Below the pieces are notes generated by a model. It was not told the origin of the DNA. It saw only the letters and a list, made by a program, of their open reading frames with translations, and searched no databases. From assembly GCA_963790525.1 (NCBI GenBank), contig CAWBOV010000004.1:186001-250000 (forward strand): a stretch of 64,000 nt of DNA, read 5' to 3'. Positions 25,532 to 35,805 of this stretch are shown piece by piece. Position 1 is the stretch's first letter. Every line of letters starts with the position of its first letter. This DNA comes from CAWBOV01 sp963790525. Lineage in GTDB: Bacteria > Actinomycetota > Actinomycetes > Mycobacteriales > Jatrophihabitantaceae. A program made the position numbers and the translations under genes.

Positions 25532-25566
25532 TTGAGACTTGGCACTCGGAGAGCTAGAGTGCCAAG
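25532..25566 (+). promoter_or_regulatory. groES-groEL promoter overlapped by a CIRCE operator
   Basis: TTGAGA (25532-25537), 17 bp, then TAGAGT (25555-25560) form the promoter. The CIRCE element TTGGCACTC-N9-GAGTGCCAA spans 25539-25565 with perfect arms (extending by one C/G pair on each side) and covers the -10 box. This is the classic HrcA repressor site, so the operon is heat-shock induced through HrcA. Confidence 0.92.
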
Positions 25567-25659
25567 TGGACGTGAGATCGACCCCCGCGACGGCGATCAC
25601 CGCGTCTACCACTGCCATCGATATTCCAGTCATTTCACCCTTTGAGGGGGACACCGATC

Positions 25660-25968
25660 GTGACGACCGCTACCAAGGTCAACATCAAGCCGCTCGAGGA
25701 CCGCATCGTGGTTCAGGCCAACGAGGCCGAGACCACCACTGCGTCGGGCATCGTCATTCCGGACACGGCCAAGGAGAAGCCCCAGGAGGGGACGGTCCTG
25801 GCTGTGGGCCCCGGCCGCGTCGACGACAACGGCAACCGCGTTCCGCTCGATGTCGCCGTCGGCGATGTCGTGCTGTACAGCAAGTACGGCGGCACCGAGG
25901 TGCGTTACGCCGGCGAGGAGTACCTGGTGCTCTCCGCCCGCGACGTCCTCGCGGTGATCGTCAAGTAA
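25660..25968 (+). CDS. groES: Co-chaperonin GroES
   Basis: Heptameric lid of the GroEL chamber; 102 residues. Sequence shows KVNIKPLEDRIVVQANEAE, the mobile loop TTTASGIVIPDTAKEKPQEG, VLAVGPGRVDDNGNRVPLDV and VLYSKYGGTEV. GTG 25660 is used with GAGGGGG 8-14 nt upstream; the in-frame TTG further up lies on the ribosome binding site itself. A 170-bp gap with a stable hairpin separates it from groEL. Confidence 0.98.
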   Translation: MTTATKVNIKPLEDRIVVQANEAETTTASGIVIPDTAKEKPQEGTVLAVGPGRVDDNGNRVPLDVAVGDVVLYSKYGGTEVRYAGEEYLVLSARDVLAVIVK

Positions 25969-26034
25969 CACAGCTCCACCCCGGGGACGGCTCCGCTCGT
26001 CCCCGCAGGGCTCCGCTCTTCGCACGAGAGCTCC

Positions 26035-26070
26035 GCCCCGGCGTGCTGCGGATCGCAGCACGACCGGGGC
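26035..26070 (+). other. Stable hairpin between groES and groEL
   Basis: CGTGCTGCG-GAT-CGCAGCACG (26042-26062) is a perfect 9-bp stem, flanked by GCCCCG/CGGGGC (26035-26040, 26065-26070) that extends it with small bulges. No T-run follows, so it is more likely an mRNA processing or stability element, or a partial terminator, between the two chaperonin messages. Confidence 0.55.
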
Positions 26071-26138
26071 GGACCCGCGTGTGTGCACCGAGCGGGCCCG
26101 CCCGTGCACCATCGAGAGACTTTCCAGAGAGGAATCCC

Positions 26139-27764
<1,626 letters not shown>

Positions 27765-27805
27765 TCACACCGCTCGAGCCACGTCGGCTCGACACGGCTC
27801 CACAG

Positions 27806-27842
27806 CAGGAGGGCCCCAGCCGAGTCGGCTGGGGCCCTCCTG
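27806..27842 (+). terminator. Terminator after groEL
   Basis: CAGGAGGGCCCCAGCCGA (27806-27823) is the exact reverse complement of 27825-27842; the tip folds as a small loop. It lies 41 bp after the groEL stop. There is only a weak T-run (TGTCAT), as is usual in actinomycetes. Confidence 0.85.
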
Positions 27843-27900
27843 TCATGCGTGGGGTGGCGCGGTCATCCGCGGCCGCTGATCGGCGGCCGTGGCGACAGGC

Positions 27901-28395
27901 TCAGTGCTCGGCGAGCCAGGTGGCCGCGGTCTTCTCCTCGGCGCGGACCGCAGCGACGATCGCCGGTGCGGCGGCCTTCTCGATCTTGCTGCCGAAGAGC
28001 GGGATCGCTGCCTTGAGGTCACCGTCGATGTTCGCGGCGCTGCCGCCGTCGGTGGCGGCCAGGCGCAGCACCCCGGTGAACTTCAGCGGGGCGTTCGCGA
28101 TGGTGACCGAGATCGTGCCGTCCCGGTTCCCGGACCCGTCCGCGGGGCCCCAGTCGTCGACCTCGACGACCTCGAGCTTGTCGCCGACGATGGACTTGGC
28201 GAAATCGGGGAATCCGTCGGTCGGCATCATCCGCGTCGTGGTGATGACCGTGCGCTCACCGGAGTGGGAGATGTCGACGCTGTAGCTCAGCGCACCGGTG
28301 GCGGCGCACTTGAGTTCCTGGAAGCCGCGATCGGCGGTCATGGCGGCAACGGTGGTGGGATCGGCCGCGTAGGTGATCTGGGTGTCGATTTTCAT
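27901..28395 (-). CDS. DUF2505 family protein
   Basis: A 164-residue protein beginning MKIDTQITYAADPTTVAAMTADRGFQELKCAATGA, the pattern of DUF2505, an actinobacterial family with a START/SRPBCC-like fold. VITTTRMMPTDGFPDFAKSIVGDKLEVVEVDDWG and DGTISVTIANAPLKFTGVLRL fit. Its biochemical role is unknown. ATG 28395 is chosen over an upstream start because the family begins with this strand. It converges with groEL and lies 13 bp after whiB3 on the same strand. Confidence 0.85.
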   Translation of the reverse strand: MKIDTQITYAADPTTVAAMTADRGFQELKCAATGALSYSVDISHSGERTVITTTRMMPTDGFPDFAKSIVGDKLEVVEVDDWGPADGSGNRDGTISVTIANAPLKFTGVLRLAATDGGSAANIDGDLKAAIPLFGSKIEKAAAPAIVAAVRAEEKTAATWLAEH

Positions 28396-28408
28396 GGCGC
28401 GGGTGAGA

Positions 28409-28711
28409 TTACCCGCTGACCGCCGTCGCCGTGACTGCCGTGCCGCGCAGCAGCTCGTCGCGCTCGAAGGAGGACTTGCCACCCCACACGCCGTAGGGCT
28501 CGCGGACGGTCAGCGCCCAGCTCAGGCACTGCGAGGTGACGGGGCAGCGGGCGCACACGGCCTTGGCGGCCGACTCGCGGCGCGAACGTGACCGGCCGCG
28601 CTCGTTGTCGGGATGGAAGAACATCGACGCGTCCAGGCCACGGCAGGCCGCCTGCGCCTGCCAGTCCCAGTTCTCCGCAACGGGAGTGGGGAGCCTGCTG
28701 ATCTCGGCCAT
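28409..28711 (-). CDS. whiB3: WhiB-family regulator, WhiB3-like
   Basis: Iron-sulphur DNA-binding regulator, 100 residues. The four cluster cysteines are in AACRG and VCARCPVTSQCL; the turn motif is PYGVWGGKSSFERDELL. GLDASMFFHPDNERGRSRSRRE matches WhiB3 rather than WhiB1 or WhiB2. Position beside groEL and near guaB2 equals Rv3416 in M. tuberculosis. WhiB3 there senses redox state and NO; the same role is inferred. Confidence 0.9.
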   Translation of the reverse strand: MAEISRLPTPVAENWDWQAQAACRGLDASMFFHPDNERGRSRSRRESAAKAVCARCPVTSQCLSWALTVREPYGVWGGKSSFERDELLRGTAVTATAVSG

Positions 28712-28845
28712 GATCCACCTCTTCCCTCTGGCGGGCGATGTCGCTCGCTCAGGAAGTTCGGATGCTGATGACCTGGCGGTTCAAGTCCACTCGGTGTGTA
28801 GGGCAGAGCCTGTCAGATGGCGCCGTGACTCCGGCGCGCAGGGGT

Positions 28846-29235
28846 CTAACGCAGGCTCAGAGCATCAGTGTAGCCACGCGCGTAGTCCCAACTGACGAAC
28901 GCGTGCGGGTCGGGATCGAAGGCCGGCTCGTGGGCGTGCGCGGTGCCGAACCCGAGCAGCGCGTGCAGGTTGGCCTCCATCAGTGCCCAGCTGAAGAAAT
29001 GGGCCTCGCCGCAGTCGGCGCAGTCGACGACGACCCCGCGCACCCCGCGCGGGGCAAGGGCTGCCTCGAACTCGGCGAGCTCCGCCAGATCGGCGGCGAC
29101 GTCGGCTCGCTCCTCCTCGGACAGGGGGACGACCGGGCCGAGGTCGTCGAGCAGGGACGCCGGGTCGTTCGGATCACCGAGGAAGGGATCCAACGGGCCG
29201 CGATCGTGGTTGGTGGGGCCCGTGTTGGCGGTCAT
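28846..29235 (-). CDS. DUF5319 family protein
   Basis: A 129-residue acidic protein resembling Rv3412-type DUF5319 members, found next to guaB2/whiB3 in mycobacteria too. Features: PLDPFLGDPNDPASLLDD, LSEEERADVAADLAELAEFEAALAPRGVRGVVVDCADCGEAHFFSW with a CxxC pair, and a C-terminal DYARGYTDAL. There is no signal peptide. Start ATG 29235 gives MTANTGPTNHDRGPLDPF; an upstream extension is unlike the family. Function unknown; CADC could bind metal. Confidence 0.8.
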   Translation of the reverse strand: MTANTGPTNHDRGPLDPFLGDPNDPASLLDDLGPVVPLSEEERADVAADLAELAEFEAALAPRGVRGVVVDCADCGEAHFFSWALMEANLHALLGFGTAHAHEPAFDPDPHAFVSWDYARGYTDALSLR

Positions 29236-29468
29236 GAGACAACTGCCGTGGGGATGTCGGGGGAGCTGGAACCTGCCACGAAGCCACGTGCCGGCCAGCC
29301 GGGTTGTCCACTCACACCACCACGGTAAGGGGAAGGGGGCCCTAAAGGCCAACCTTAGTTTCCGGAGGAATAGTTGAGCCGCGATTCACCCCGGGGGGAG
29401 CAGGGGTGGTAAACGGTGTGTAACTCCGCGAACACCCCGCCCCACCGATCCACATCGGTCGCCACCGA

Positions 29469-29513
29469 TCACATGTCGGCTATCGCCTCCGGTCACATGT
29501 CGGCTATCGCCTC
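29469..29513. repeat. 21-bp direct repeat duplicating the end of the ABC permease gene
   Basis: TCACATGTCGGCTATCGCCTC occurs at 29469-29489 and 29493-29513. The second copy is the last seven codons and stop of the permease (on the minus strand). The first copy lies just beyond the stop, so the gene end has been duplicated in tandem. Confidence 0.9.
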
Positions 29514-32024
29514 GAGCGGCCTCGTCCGGGCCGCCCGCACCCCCGGCCACAGCGCCGCCAGCACCCCGACGATCCCCGCGACGACGAGGAAGGTCAGTGA
29601 CTGGCCCCAGGGAACCGCGATGTGGTCCAGCCCGGCGTTGCGCAGGGTGCGGGTGAACAGGGTCCCGAACGTCAGCCCCAGCGCGAGGCCGAGCAGCGCA
29701 CCGAACACGGCGATCAGCAGCGACTCGAGGTAGATCGCGCGGCGCACCTGCACCCGCTGCATCCCGACCGCCCGCAGCATCCCGATCTCCCGACGCCGCT
29801 CGACGACCGACAGGGCGAGGGTGTTGATGATGCCGAGGACAGCGATCACGATCGCCAGCCCGAGCAACCCGTAGATGATGTTCAGCAGCCCGTTGACGTT
29901 GCTCGCGGCCTCGCCCTTGAACTGGTCGCGGTCCTGCACCTTCACGATGAAGTACTTGTCGGTCGCGTTCTCCAGGTTCGTCCGCAGCGTCTCCAGATTC
30001 GTGCCGGGCGCCGCCTTGACCAGGACCACGAACGAGGTCCGCTTCGAGGCGGGCACCAGCGTCTCGTAGGCGTCCTCCGAGACGATCCATCCGGTCCAGA
30101 GCGCGTTGTCCTGGTAGATCCCGCTGACGGTCAGCGGCACGGTCGCGCCGCCGGGCTCGCTCAGCCGCACGCGCGTCCCGATCACCCAGTGGTGCGCCTT
30201 CGCCGAGCTCTCCGAGGTGACCAGCTTCCCGCTCGCCGGAGTCACCGAGCCCGACACGGGCACGAGGTCGAACATCGGCGCGAGGTCGCCCTGGACCGCG
30301 GTGCCCGACTGGTCCTGGCCGTTCACGTCGGCCTCGACGCCGTGCAGCTGCACCACCGACGCGACCCCCGGCTGTGCGGCGACCGCCTGGGCCGTGCCGT
30401 TGGGCAGCGGCTGGTTGCCCGACCCGCTGAGCACGTAGTCGGCGAGGACGTTGTTGTCCACGATCGAGTTGATGCTGGCCTTGGTCGACTGCCCGATGAC
30501 GCCGATGCCACTGACCAGGGTCAGGCCGAGGGTGAGGGCGAACGCGGTCGCGGCGGTGCGGCGTGGGTTGCGGATGGCGTTCGTGCGGGCCAGCTTGCCC
30601 ACGGCGCCGAACGGGCGCCCGAGCGCCGATCCCAACGCTCCGACGACCCACTGCGAGAGCAGCGGCGCGAGCATCAGCGTTCCTCCGGCGACGCCGAGCA
30701 GCCCCAGCCCGATCAGGCTGGCCCCGGGACCGCCGGTCCGGCCGGCTCCGAACGCGGTGGCGACGGCTCCGGCGCCGAACAGGATCGCGCCGATGATGTT
30801 GCGGCGGCGCAGGCTCGTCCCGGTCGACGCGAACTCCGAGCGCATCGCCTCGACCGGCGGCGTGCGCGAGGCCCGCCGGGCCGGCGCGTAGGCCGACAGC
30901 AGCGTCACGGCCACGCCGACCAGCATGGTGACGATCACCGTCCTGGGCGAGATCACCAGCCCACCGGAGGGCAGGCCGCTCCCGACGGCATCCAGGAACG
31001 CCTTGAGCCCGATCGCCAGGCCGACGCCCGCGGCGAGCCCGAGCAGGCTGCCGATGAAGCCGATGATCGACGCCTCGAAGAGCACGGAGCGGCGGACCTG
31101 TTTGCGGTCGGCGCCGATGGCCCGCAGCAGCGCCAGCTCACGCACCCGCTGCGCGATGATCATCGAGAAGGTGTTGTAGATGATGAACGTCCCGACCAGC
31201 AACGCCAGCAGGCCGAAGGCGAGCAGGACGTAGTTGACGAACGACAGGGCCGTCTCGATGGTGGACTTGGTGTCCTTCTCGACCTGCGCGCCCGTCTTCG
31301 CCTGCAGGTCGGGCGTGAGGACCGTGGCGACCCGGTCGCGGAGCACGGTCTGCGACACCCCGGTGCCGGCGATGCTGACGCTGTCCACGTGGGTGCCGTC
31401 GGTGAACAGGCTCAGTGCTTGCGCCTTGGGGAAGTCGACCTCGACGTAGCCACCTGTCTCGGTCTTGAACTTGACGATGCCGGCGATGGTCACCGGGATC
31501 GGCCCGCGTGCGGCGACCACGACGGTGGTGTGGTCCCCGACGGACAGGTGGGCCTTGGCCGCGGCCGAGGAGTTGATGACCACCTGCCCGGCCTGCGTGG
31601 GCGGCGCGCCGGAGACGAACGTCGGCGGGTCGGTGAGGCGTTCGCCCGGAGGTGACCACAGGGTGCCGATGCTGGGTGCCCCACCGCTCTGGACCGGCTT
31701 GCCCCGGGAGTCGATGAGCACGACCGAGTTGCTCGCGGAGACCTCGACCGAGCGCACGCCGGGCAGCGCCTTGATCGTCGGGATCAGTGAGACCGGGACG
31801 CCGGGGTCGCGCGAGCTGCGGGCGGTGACCTGGACGTCCACGCCCTTCGCGACGTCGGTGAAGATCGAGTCGAAGGTGTGCTTGAGGGTGTCGGTGAACA
31901 CGAAGGAGCCGGCCACGAACGCCGTCCCGAGCATCACCGAGATGACGGTGAGCAGCAGACGGACCTTGTGCGCGGCGAGGTTGCGGCGCGAGACCCGGCG
32001 CAGTGCGCTTCCACGGCGTGCCAT
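29493..32024 (-). CDS. MacB/FtsX-type ABC transporter permease
   Basis: An 843-residue permease with two FtsX-like units. An N-terminal helix (~18-42) is followed by a large exported MacB-PCD domain, three helices (~265-400: LAFGLLALLVGTFIIYNTFSMIIAQRVRELALLRAIGADRKQVRRS), then a second exported domain and a C-terminal triad (YGLLGLAIVIAVLGIINTLALSVVERRREIGMLRAVGMQ). It pairs with the ATPase gene 2 bp upstream. Such exporters extrude lipoproteins, peptides or lipids by mechanotransmission; the cargo is unknown. Confidence 0.93.
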   Translation of the reverse strand: MARRGSALRRVSRRNLAAHKVRLLLTVISVMLGTAFVAGSFVFTDTLKHTFDSIFTDVAKGVDVQVTARSSRDPGVPVSLIPTIKALPGVRSVEVSASNSVVLIDSRGKPVQSGGAPSIGTLWSPPGERLTDPPTFVSGAPPTQAGQVVINSSAAAKAHLSVGDHTTVVVAARGPIPVTIAGIVKFKTETGGYVEVDFPKAQALSLFTDGTHVDSVSIAGTGVSQTVLRDRVATVLTPDLQAKTGAQVEKDTKSTIETALSFVNYVLLAFGLLALLVGTFIIYNTFSMIIAQRVRELALLRAIGADRKQVRRSVLFEASIIGFIGSLLGLAAGVGLAIGLKAFLDAVGSGLPSGGLVISPRTVIVTMLVGVAVTLLSAYAPARRASRTPPVEAMRSEFASTGTSLRRRNIIGAILFGAGAVATAFGAGRTGGPGASLIGLGLLGVAGGTLMLAPLLSQWVVGALGSALGRPFGAVGKLARTNAIRNPRRTAATAFALTLGLTLVSGIGVIGQSTKASINSIVDNNVLADYVLSGSGNQPLPNGTAQAVAAQPGVASVVQLHGVEADVNGQDQSGTAVQGDLAPMFDLVPVSGSVTPASGKLVTSESSAKAHHWVIGTRVRLSEPGGATVPLTVSGIYQDNALWTGWIVSEDAYETLVPASKRTSFVVLVKAAPGTNLETLRTNLENATDKYFIVKVQDRDQFKGEAASNVNGLLNIIYGLLGLAIVIAVLGIINTLALSVVERRREIGMLRAVGMQRVQVRRAIYLESLLIAVFGALLGLALGLTFGTLFTRTLRNAGLDHIAVPWGQSLTFLVVAGIVGVLAALWPGVRAARTRPLEAIADM

Positions 32025-32026
32025 CG

Positions 32027-32800
32027 TCAGGACTCCAGTCGCTTCATCCGGTCCAGCACGGTGTCCGCGGTGGGCGCGGTCATCTCGTCGACGATGCGCC
32101 CGTCGGCCAGGAACACGACACGGTCGGCGTAACTGGCCGACCGCGGGTCATGGGTGACGATCACGACCGTCTGCTGGAGGCGATCGACCGCGTCGCGCAG
32201 GATCGACAGGACCTCGCCGCTGGAGCGGGAGTCGAGGTTGCCCGTGGGCTCGTCGCCGAAGATGATCTCGGGCCGGCCGACGAGGGCGCGCGCGCAGGCC
32301 ACGCGCTGCTGCTGGCCGCCGGAGAGCTCGCTGGGGCGGTGGCCGAGGCGATCGCGCAGACCCAGGGTGTCGATGACCGTGTCGAGCCACTGCCGGTCCG
32401 GCTTCCGCCCGGCGATGTCCAGCGGCAGCGTGATGTTCTCCAGCGCCGTCAGGGTGGGCACGAGGTTGTAGGCCTGGAAGACGAAGCCGATCCGGTCCCG
32501 GCGCAGCGCGGTCATCTTCTTGTCGGCGAGGCCGTTGAGCTCCACGTCGCCGATGGTGACCGAGCCGCTGGTGACGCTGTCGAGCCCCGCGATGCAGTGC
32601 ATGAGCGTCGACTTGCCCGACCCGGACGGTCCCATGATCGCCGTGAACTGGCCGCGGGGGAAGGAGATCGACACGCCGTCGAGCGCGCGCACCTCGTTGT
32701 CCCCGGAGCCGTACACCTTGGTGACGTCGGCGGCTCGGGCCGCGATCACGGCGGTGGGCGGGACGTCGGAACTGAGAGTGTGCTGTGCATGGAAGGTCAT
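32027..32800 (-). CDS. MacB/LolD-type ABC transporter ATPase
   Basis: A 257-residue ATPase: Walker A IMGPSGSGKSTLMH (55-68), Q-loop VFQAYNLVPTLTALENITLPL, signature LSGGQQQRVACARAL, Walker B IIFGDEPTGNLDSRSS, H-loop VTHDPR. The sequence is that of the LolD/MacB class and it is followed immediately by the matching permease, so the two form one exporter. ATG 32800 gives MTFHAQHTL; the gene diverges from guaB2 across 124 bp. Confidence 0.94.
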   Translation of the reverse strand: MTFHAQHTLSSDVPPTAVIAARAADVTKVYGSGDNEVRALDGVSISFPRGQFTAIMGPSGSGKSTLMHCIAGLDSVTSGSVTIGDVELNGLADKKMTALRRDRIGFVFQAYNLVPTLTALENITLPLDIAGRKPDRQWLDTVIDTLGLRDRLGHRPSELSGGQQQRVACARALVGRPEIIFGDEPTGNLDSRSSGEVLSILRDAVDRLQQTVVIVTHDPRSASYADRVVFLADGRIVDEMTAPTADTVLDRMKRLES

Positions 32801-32893
32801 GGCGATCACCCTCCCGCAGGAACGGGTGCGGGCACCATCGGGGTTTGTCCCGAATAACCCCTGACATTTGGCATGGCCCGCTCGGGGCCGCCG

Positions 32894-32899
32894 TACGAT
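32894..32899 (+). promoter_or_regulatory. -10 box of guaB2
   Basis: TACGAT lies 25 bp before ATG 32925, leaving a short leader with AAGGAG 6 nt before the start. No good -35 hexamer stands at the right distance. Confidence 0.35.
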
Positions 32900-32924
32900 G
32901 GTGCACCGGACCTCAAGGAGCATC

Positions 32925-34427
32925 ATGGACTTCGATTCGCCCGCCCCCGTGGCCCCGCTGGGACTCACCTTCGACGACGTCCTGCTGCTCCCGGGCGCGA
33001 CGGACGTCATCCCGAGCGAGGCCGACACCTCGACCCGGATCTCGCGCAACATCGAGGTCCAGGTGCCGCTGGTGTCCGCGGCGATGGACACGGTGACGGA
33101 GTCGCGCCTGGCCATCGCGATGGCGCGCCAGGGCGGCCTGGGCATCCTGCACCGCAACCTCTCCATCGAGGAGCAGGCGCAGCAGGTCGATCTGGTCAAG
33201 CGCTCCGAGGCGGGCATGATCACCCACCCGGTGACCACCAGCCCGGAGGCGACGCTCGCCGAGGTCGACGAGCTGTGCCGCCGCTACCGCATCTCCGGCC
33301 TTCCGGTGATCGACCGGGACGGCCTCCTCGTCGGGATCATCACCAACCGCGATCTGCGCTTCGAGAGCGACCTGAACCGCGCCGTGGCCTCGGTCATGAC
33401 CCCGATGCCGCTGATCACCGCCCCGGTGGGCGTGGACAAGGACGTCGCGCTCGGCCTGCTGGCCCGCAACAAGATCGAGAAGCTGCCCCTCGTCGACGAG
33501 GGCGGCCGGCTGCGCGGCCTGATCACCGTGAAGGACTTCACCAAGAGCGAGCAGTTCCCGCTCGCGACCAAGGACGGCGCCGGCCGGCTGCGCGTCGGTG
33601 CCGCCATCGGGTTCTTCGACGACGCGTGGAAGCGGGCGATGTCGCTCGTCGAGGCGGGCGTGGACATGCTCATCGTCGACACCGCGAACGGCCACGCCTC
33701 CGGCGTCACGGACATGATCCGCCGGCTGCGGGCCGACCCCGCCGCTGCCGCGGTCGACATCGTCGGCGGCAACGTCGCCACGCGTGCCGGTGCGCAGGCG
33801 CTGATCGACGCGGGCGCCGACGGCGTCAAGGTCGGCGTCGGCCCCGGATCGATCTGCACCACGCGCGTCGTCGCCGGTGTGGGCGTCCCCCAGGTGACGG
33901 CCATCTACCAGGCCGCGCTGGCGTGCAAGGCGGCTGGCGTCCCGGTGATCGGCGACGGCGGGCTGCAGTACTCCGGCGACATCGCCAAGGCGATCGTGGC
34001 CGGCGCCGACACGGTGATGCTCGGCTCGCTGCTGGCCGGCTGCGACGAGTCGCCCGGCGAGCTCGTGTTCATCAACGGCAAGCAGTACAAGTCCTACCGG
34101 GGGATGGGTTCCCTCGGCGCCATGCAGACCCGGGGCCGCAACAAGTCCTACTCCAAGGACCGCTACTTCCAGGGCGACGTCACCGACAACGACAAGCTGG
34201 TGCCGGAGGGGATCGAAGGGCAGGTGCCCTACCGCGGTCCCCTCGCCGCCGTCGCCTACCAGCTGGTCGGTGGCCTGCGGCAATCGATGTTCTACGTGGG
34301 CGCGCACTCGATCGCGGAGTTGCAGCAGCGCGGGGAGTTCGTCCGGATCACCGCGGCAGGGCTGAAGGAATCGCACCCGCACGACATCCAGATGACCGTC
34401 GAAGCCCCGAACTACACCGGTAGCTGA
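32925..34427 (+). CDS. guaB: Inosine-5'-monophosphate dehydrogenase
   Basis: Oxidises IMP to XMP, the committed step to GMP. It is 500 residues: barrel start LTFDDVLLLPGATDVIP, two CBS domains (~100-215: MITHPVTTSPEATLAEV, VMTPMPLITAPVGVDK), the NGHASGVTDMIRRLR segment, and the catalytic loop VGPGSICTTR with Cys311, then YRGMGSLGAMQ and the flap GDVTDNDKLVPEGIEGQVPYRG. This is the functional GuaB2 orthologue. guaB3 and guaA follow on the same strand. Confidence 0.98.
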   Translation: MDFDSPAPVAPLGLTFDDVLLLPGATDVIPSEADTSTRISRNIEVQVPLVSAAMDTVTESRLAIAMARQGGLGILHRNLSIEEQAQQVDLVKRSEAGMITHPVTTSPEATLAEVDELCRRYRISGLPVIDRDGLLVGIITNRDLRFESDLNRAVASVMTPMPLITAPVGVDKDVALGLLARNKIEKLPLVDEGGRLRGLITVKDFTKSEQFPLATKDGAGRLRVGAAIGFFDDAWKRAMSLVEAGVDMLIVDTANGHASGVTDMIRRLRADPAAAAVDIVGGNVATRAGAQALIDAGADGVKVGVGPGSICTTRVVAGVGVPQVTAIYQAALACKAAGVPVIGDGGLQYSGDIAKAIVAGADTVMLGSLLAGCDESPGELVFINGKQYKSYRGMGSLGAMQTRGRNKSYSKDRYFQGDVTDNDKLVPEGIEGQVPYRGPLAAVAYQLVGGLRQSMFYVGAHSIAELQQRGEFVRITAAGLKESHPHDIQMTVEAPNYTGS

Positions 34428-34478
34428 CCCACTCCGGCGAGCGGACATACTGGTTGTCCACAGGTGGTGTCCGACGTC

Positions 34479-34508
34479 TTGACATACATCAGCCAATCCG
34501 GACATAGT
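34479..34508 (+). promoter_or_regulatory. Promoter of the exported-protein cassette
   Basis: TTGACA (34479-34484), 18 bp, CATAGT (34503-34508). A perfect -35 and the same -10 variant class (CANACT/CATAGT) seen elsewhere here. It lies 82 bp before GTG 34591 and argues against starting the gene at GTG 34507, which would fall inside the -10 box. Confidence 0.6.
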
Positions 34509-34590
34509 GGCCACGTCAGCACCGTCGTGGCGCGTTCGAGCCGGCACAGCCGGGCCGTTCGCGCCGCTCGAGGGGATTGCGGGGTCGCGA

Positions 34591-35805
34591 GTGAAGTACG
34601 CATCTGTCAGGCACGGGCGCGGTGTCAGGCACGGGCGCAGTGTCGGCACGGTCGCCGGCGCGGTCGTCGGCGCGGTGGTTGCGGCGGTGGCGTGGGGGAG
34701 CGTGGTGCCGGTCGCGGTCGCCGCGACACCGGACGTGGGGGTGACCGGCACGGTGGTGCGCGGCGTGGCGCCGGTGGAGGGAGCGGACGTGTCCGTGTCG
34801 GTGTGGCCGTCCGACCGCGTCCTGGCCGCGCTGCCCGACGGCGCACCGGTGACGCTGATCAGCCTCGGCACCACGCGTACCGATTCGCGCGGCGCCTATG
34901 CCGTGTCCTCCGCGCTCGCCGACGTGCCGGCTGACTACCGGGAGGCCGACGGCTCGCTGAGCGTGGAGGTCGATGTCACGTCGGCCGCGGGGGCGACGCA
35001 GTGGAACTCGACGGTCGGTGGCAGCGCGCCCCTGTCGCGGGCGGATTCCTTCGACCTGGCCGGGTCGGTGCGGGAGGACGGCGTGCAGACCGCGCTGGCC
35101 GTGACGGCACCAGCCTCGGGGGCGACCTCGGCTGCGGCCGGCGCAGCGCCCGACAACGGGGGACCGACGTGCCATTGGGCGGCGACGAGCACCTACAAGC
35201 AGGCAACCGAGTTCTACGGTCAGGCGGACGGGGCGCCGGGGGTGTGGGCGCATCTGACCCAGACCGCGACGAGCACGCACACGCTGGGGATCGCGGTCGA
35301 GGGCAGCAACGGCGCGTGGTCGGGGTCCGGGTCGTCGTCGGTGTCGGTCACGAGCGGTACCTCCTCGTCGACCTCGTCCACCAACTACTCCATGCGCTGG
35401 TACAACACGATCAACTACCGCGGGTACAACTGGATCTGCACGTCCGGATCGGTCAAGCACACCTACCGCGCGGTCAGCACGTACGGCCGGAACTCGGAGT
35501 GGCACCAGGTCACCCACCCCTACTACGGCTACTGCATCAACCAGCGGTCCGGGACCAACCAGATCAGGCACCTGGAGACGAGCTACACCAACTCCGGCGG
35601 CGTCTCGCTCGGGTTCGTCTCGGTGAACGCCGAGCTCACCTGGGGTTCCGACGTGACCGAGGAGATCAAGTTCCTCACCGCCAGCCAGTACTGCGGGACG
35701 GCCGCGCAAGGTCCGGAGCAGTCGGCCCGGGTGGAGGGCCATCCGAACCAGGCCACGCCGCCGTGCACCGGGAACAAGTGCCAGGGGGCGGCGGTCAGGC
35801 CGTGA
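34591..35805 (+). CDS. Secreted protein of unknown function
   Basis: A 404-residue protein with a basic start containing a short duplication (VRHGRGVRHGRS), a hydrophobic stretch (GTVAGAVVGAVVAAVAWGSV) and a likely signal cleavage after PVAVAA. The mature part begins with a beta-sandwich-like carboxypeptidase-regulatory-type region (GTVVRGVAPVEGADVSVSVWP). A Ser/Thr-rich region with aromatic residues and paired cysteines follows (TCHWAAT, WICTSG, YGYCINQ, SQYCGTA, CTGNKCQ). No family is recognised. It overlaps the next lipoprotein gene by four bases, so the two are co-translated. Confidence 0.75.
   Translation: MKYASVRHGRGVRHGRSVGTVAGAVVGAVVAAVAWGSVVPVAVAATPDVGVTGTVVRGVAPVEGADVSVSVWPSDRVLAALPDGAPVTLISLGTTRTDSRGAYAVSSALADVPADYREADGSLSVEVDVTSAAGATQWNSTVGGSAPLSRADSFDLAGSVREDGVQTALAVTAPASGATSAAAGAAPDNGGPTCHWAATSTYKQATEFYGQADGAPGVWAHLTQTATSTHTLGIAVEGSNGAWSGSGSSSVSVTSGTSSSTSSTNYSMRWYNTINYRGYNWICTSGSVKHTYRAVSTYGRNSEWHQVTHPYYGYCINQRSGTNQIRHLETSYTNSGGVSLGFVSVNAELTWGSDVTEEIKFLTASQYCGTAAQGPEQSARVEGHPNQATPPCTGNKCQGAAVRP

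Noticed and set aside
34507..34590. Earlier GTG start of the secreted protein at 34507
   Set aside because: It falls inside the predicted -10 box and would put 28 residues before the basic start of the signal peptide.
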